From an uncultured Eubacteriales bacterium (GTDB taxonomy: Bacteria; Bacillota; Clostridia; Oscillospirales; Acutalibacteraceae): a DNA stretch of 6,900 nucleotides. The translations under genes were made by a program, and so were the position numbers. Below are positions 5,131-6,900 of the stretch, piece by piece. A model generated the notes under the pieces. It ran no database searches. It saw only the letters and a list, made by a program, of their open reading frames with translations, and was not told where the DNA came from. Each line of letters starts with the position of its first letter. Positions within the stretch are counted from its first letter, which is position 1. The stretch lies in NCBI GenBank assembly GCA_900319655.1, contig ONPH01000124.1, forward strand, positions 1 to 6,900, given 5' to 3'.

Positions 5131-6465
5131 ATGGCTTATTTGAAGCGTAAAATAGACGCGTTTCTTAACAGTTGGAGGGAAGACGTGGACAGAAAACCGC
5201 TTATTTTCAAGGGCCCGCGCCAGGTCGGCAAGACCGAGTCGATTAAAAGATTCGCCGACGCCAATTACGAAAGCATCGTTGAGATAAACTTCTACGAAGA
5301 ACCAAAATACAAGAGCATTATAAACGACGGCTACAGCGCCGCTGATATAATCAAGAATATCTCTCTGCTTGACCCGTCCAAGAGCTTTATTGAGGGCAAA
5401 ACCCTGCTGTTTTTTGACGAAATCCAGGAACTGCCCGAGATTGCCACATCGCTCAAATTTTTCAAAACCGACGGTCGCTTCGACGTAATCTGCAGCGGTT
5501 CGCTGCTCGGCATCCACTACAAGCGGATTGAGAGTAACAGCGTCGGCTACAAGACCGACTACGAGATGTACTCGATGGATTTTGAGGAGTACCTGTGGGC
5601 GCTCGGCTACGGCGACTACTTCATTGAGGATATGCTCGCTCACATGAAAGAACTCAAGCCGTTCTCGGATGTCGAGTTCAAGGTTTTCGACAGGCTGTTT
5701 CTCGACTATTGTGTCCTCGGCGGAATGCCCGCTGTAGTTCGTGATTTTACAGAAAAGAAAAGCTTTGAGGGCAGTCTCGCCACTCAGCGCCAGCTTATGC
5801 TCGACTACGAGGAGGACATCCGAAAGTACGCCGAGGGACTTGACCAGGGTAAAATCTTGAGCGTGTTCCGCAGTATCCCCGCTCAGCTCGCTAAGGATAA
5901 CAAGAAGTTTCAGTTTTCAAAAGTGTCCAGGAGCGCAAGGGCGAAGGACTATGCCGGCTGTATAGAATGGCTGAATGACGCGGGACTTATCAACATTTGC
6001 TACTGCCTCAACTTCCCCGAGCTGCCGCTGAAAGGCAACTACGACAGCAACAAGTTCAAGATTTATTTGCGCGACACCGGTCTGCTGATTTCCATGCTCG
6101 ACGAGGAGGCGCAGGACGACCTCAGAGCCAATCAGAACCTGGGCGTTTACAAGGGCGCTCTGTATGAAAACATCATCGGCGAGGCGCTGGTGAAGTCGGG
6201 CTGTCAGCTTTACTATTACAAGCGGGATAATTCCACCCTGGAGGAGGACTTTTTCGCAAGGACAAAGGATTCGCTCGTCCCGGTAGAAGTCAAGGCGGGC
6301 AGCAACCGCTCCAAGTCGCTGCAGACGCTTATCACGGGCAAGAATTACAGCGACATTAACTTTGGAATAAAACTCTGCCGCGGCAATATCGGCTATCAGA
6401 ACGATATCTATACATTCCCCTACTTCTGCGCGTTCCTGCTGAAACGGTTCTTGAAGGGGAAATAG
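5131..6465 (+). CDS. AAA ATPase with C-terminal DUF4143 (AAA_14/DUF4143 family)
   Basis: A complete 444-residue protein of a widespread, highly paralogous prokaryotic family whose cellular role is not established. The N-terminal P-loop domain shows Walker A GPRQVGKT (28-35), Walker B TLLFFDEIQE (91-100, D96 and E97) and a sensor-like SGS (122-124). The DUF4143 region (about 185-390) ends in a nuclease-like constellation: E346 in ALYEN, D373 in EEDFF and E386/K388 in PVEVKAG, which resembles a PD-(D/E)XK fold. Whether it cuts DNA is inference. There is no signal peptide or membrane segment, so it is cytosolic. AAAGGAG seven bases before the ATG fixes the start. It is transcribed alone from a promoter occupied by an iteron array, and is divergent from the membrane protein gene. 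Base composition resembles the integrase rather than the AT-rich genes on either side. Confidence 0.93.
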   Translation: MAYLKRKIDAFLNSWREDVDRKPLIFKGPRQVGKTESIKRFADANYESIVEINFYEEPKYKSIINDGYSAADIIKNISLLDPSKSFIEGKTLLFFDEIQELPEIATSLKFFKTDGRFDVICSGSLLGIHYKRIESNSVGYKTDYEMYSMDFEEYLWALGYGDYFIEDMLAHMKELKPFSDVEFKVFDRLFLDYCVLGGMPAVVRDFTEKKSFEGSLATQRQLMLDYEEDIRKYAEGLDQGKILSVFRSIPAQLAKDNKKFQFSKVSRSARAKDYAGCIEWLNDAGLINICYCLNFPELPLKGNYDSNKFKIYLRDTGLLISMLDEEAQDDLRANQNLGVYKGALYENIIGEALVKSGCQLYYYKRDNSTLEEDFFARTKDSLVPVEVKAGSNRSKSLQTLITGKNYSDINFGIKLCRGNIGYQNDIYTFPYFCAFLLKRFLKGK

Positions 6466-6489
6466 TTGGTGCAGTCATAATTAAAAAAC

Positions 6490-6521
6490 ACCTCCGTTTG
6501 GGGCTAATTGCACTCAAGGAG
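6490..6521. terminator. Weak hairpin after the ATPase gene
   Basis: CTC (6492-6494) with GAG (6519-6521) and TTTG (6497-6500) with CAAG (6515-6518) form a bulged stem 25-odd bases after the ATPase stop. On the plus strand no T-run follows; on the minus strand a run of six T does (A-run at 6483-6488). Its left arm repeats the one at 3847-3858, but the right arm has diverged. Confidence 0.35.
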
Positions 6522-6536
6522 AGAATGATTTATAAT
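6508..6536 (+). promoter_or_regulatory. Likely promoter of the partial gene at the right edge
   Basis: TTGCAC (6508-6513) and a perfect TATAAT (6531-6536) are separated by 17 bases on the plus strand, giving a leader of about 40 bases before the ATG at 6585. The -35 is weak. The element overlaps the weak hairpin after the ATPase gene. Confidence 0.5.
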
Positions 6537-6584
6537 TTGAGTACGGGTTTGGAAAAATATCGAAGAAAAGAAAGATGAATTATT

Positions 6585-6900
6585 ATGAAAGAGACAACTA
6601 GATTATTTAATATTGAAACAGGTGAAAAGTTCAATAGCATTAAAGCGTTTTTAGAGTATTATAATCAACATTATTATGACAAGACGAGTCTTTGGGTGGA
6701 GCAACAAATAGATGAGCTTCTAAAACAAGAAATGATGAGCGAAACAGATCTTTTGCATATATTTGCATGGAAAACAAATCGAATAAATCATAACAAAAGC
6801 GAAGAAACAAAGTCATTTGTTTTTACAAAAGGCTCTGGAAAAACTTCTGCTCAATGGGAAATCAATTTGGAAAAAAAGACCGCGACAGCGGTAACGCGTC
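6585..6900 (+). CDS. Unrecognised AT-rich protein, N-terminal part, cut by the window end
   Basis: An open frame of 105 codons starts at ATG 6585 and runs off the right edge without a stop. It begins MKETTRLFNIETGEKFNSIK; it is rich in Lys, Glu, Asn and Thr, has no signal peptide or membrane helix, and looks soluble. A GSGKT string occurs near residue 83-87 inside FTKGSGKTSAQW. It resembles a P-loop fragment but lacks the usual preceding hydrophobic strand and the AxxxxGK spacing, so I do not call it Walker A. AAGAAAG upstream is a weak ribosome binding site. The ATG at 6575 is in another frame and stops after eight codons. The gene shares the low GC of the two-helix membrane protein gene rather than that of the ATPase. 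I do not recognise the family. Confidence 0.65.
   Translation, partial: MKETTRLFNIETGEKFNSIKAFLEYYNQHYYDKTSLWVEQQIDELLKQEMMSETDLLHIFAWKTNRINHNKSEETKSFVFTKGSGKTSAQWEINLEKKTATAVTR

Noticed and set aside
5104..5643. Minus-strand ORF opposite the ATPase start
   Set aside because: It lies antisense to the Walker A and Walker B coding region and has no ribosome binding site; it is a shadow frame.
6831..6845. Walker A loop (GSGKT) in the partial right-edge protein
   Set aside because: The string lacks the usual GxxxxGK[ST] spacing and a preceding hydrophobic strand, so it may be chance.

Overview
This looks like chromosomal DNA of a Gram-positive anaerobe in the Clostridia, most probably near the Ruminococcaceae/Oscillospirales. 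That is inferred from three things: a long family II pyrophosphatase carrying CBS and DRTGG domains, AGGAGG-type ribosome binding sites with canonical sigma-A-like promoters, and intergenic DNA rich in palindromes and short tandem repeats. No rRNA, tRNA or diagnostic marker gene is present, so the placement stays tentative.

Left part (1-2300). The first 570 bases hold no gene. They contain an indel-free 104-bp tandem repeat that runs in from beyond the left edge, a five-tract G3N4 run with quadruplex potential, a palindromic element with three GGTCGGG/CCCGACC blocks, a second 7-bp tandem repeat (AATTGCG) and two adjacent hairpins. On the minus strand follows ppaC, a complete housekeeping manganese-dependent inorganic pyrophosphatase with a regulatory CBS-DRTGG-CBS insertion, a good Shine-Dalgarno and a recognisable promoter.

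Middle (2300-3880). About 400 bases without a convincing gene hold a plus-strand RNA-like structure. In it one strand (AACCTC) can pair upstream or downstream, the downstream pairing forming an intrinsic terminator. Further right are a perfect 12-bp inverted repeat and smaller hairpins. A tyrosine recombinase/integrase follows with all six catalytic residues, but its N-terminal homology continues upstream of the first usable start codon, into a place where the expected ATG reads ATT. A strong hairpin closes it and also separates it from the convergent gene to its right.

Right part (3880-6900). This looks like accessory cargo. An AT-rich minus-strand gene encodes an unrecognised protein with two N-terminal membrane helices and a soluble domain of about 250 residues. 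It is divergent from an AAA ATPase of the AAA_14/DUF4143 type. The shared 284-bp divergent region contains the most unusual signal of the window: an 18-bp motif repeated at an exact 32-bp period, the last copy lying between the -35 and -10 of the ATPase promoter. A further AT-rich unrecognised gene starts at 6585 and runs off the right edge. A 12-bp sequence after the integrase recurs after the ATPase, so it brackets the two cargo genes. The swing from AT-rich orphan genes to GC-richer integrase and ATPase genes indicates an accessory region assembled by transfer. An anti-phage or other conflict role for the cargo is possible but is not shown by the sequence.
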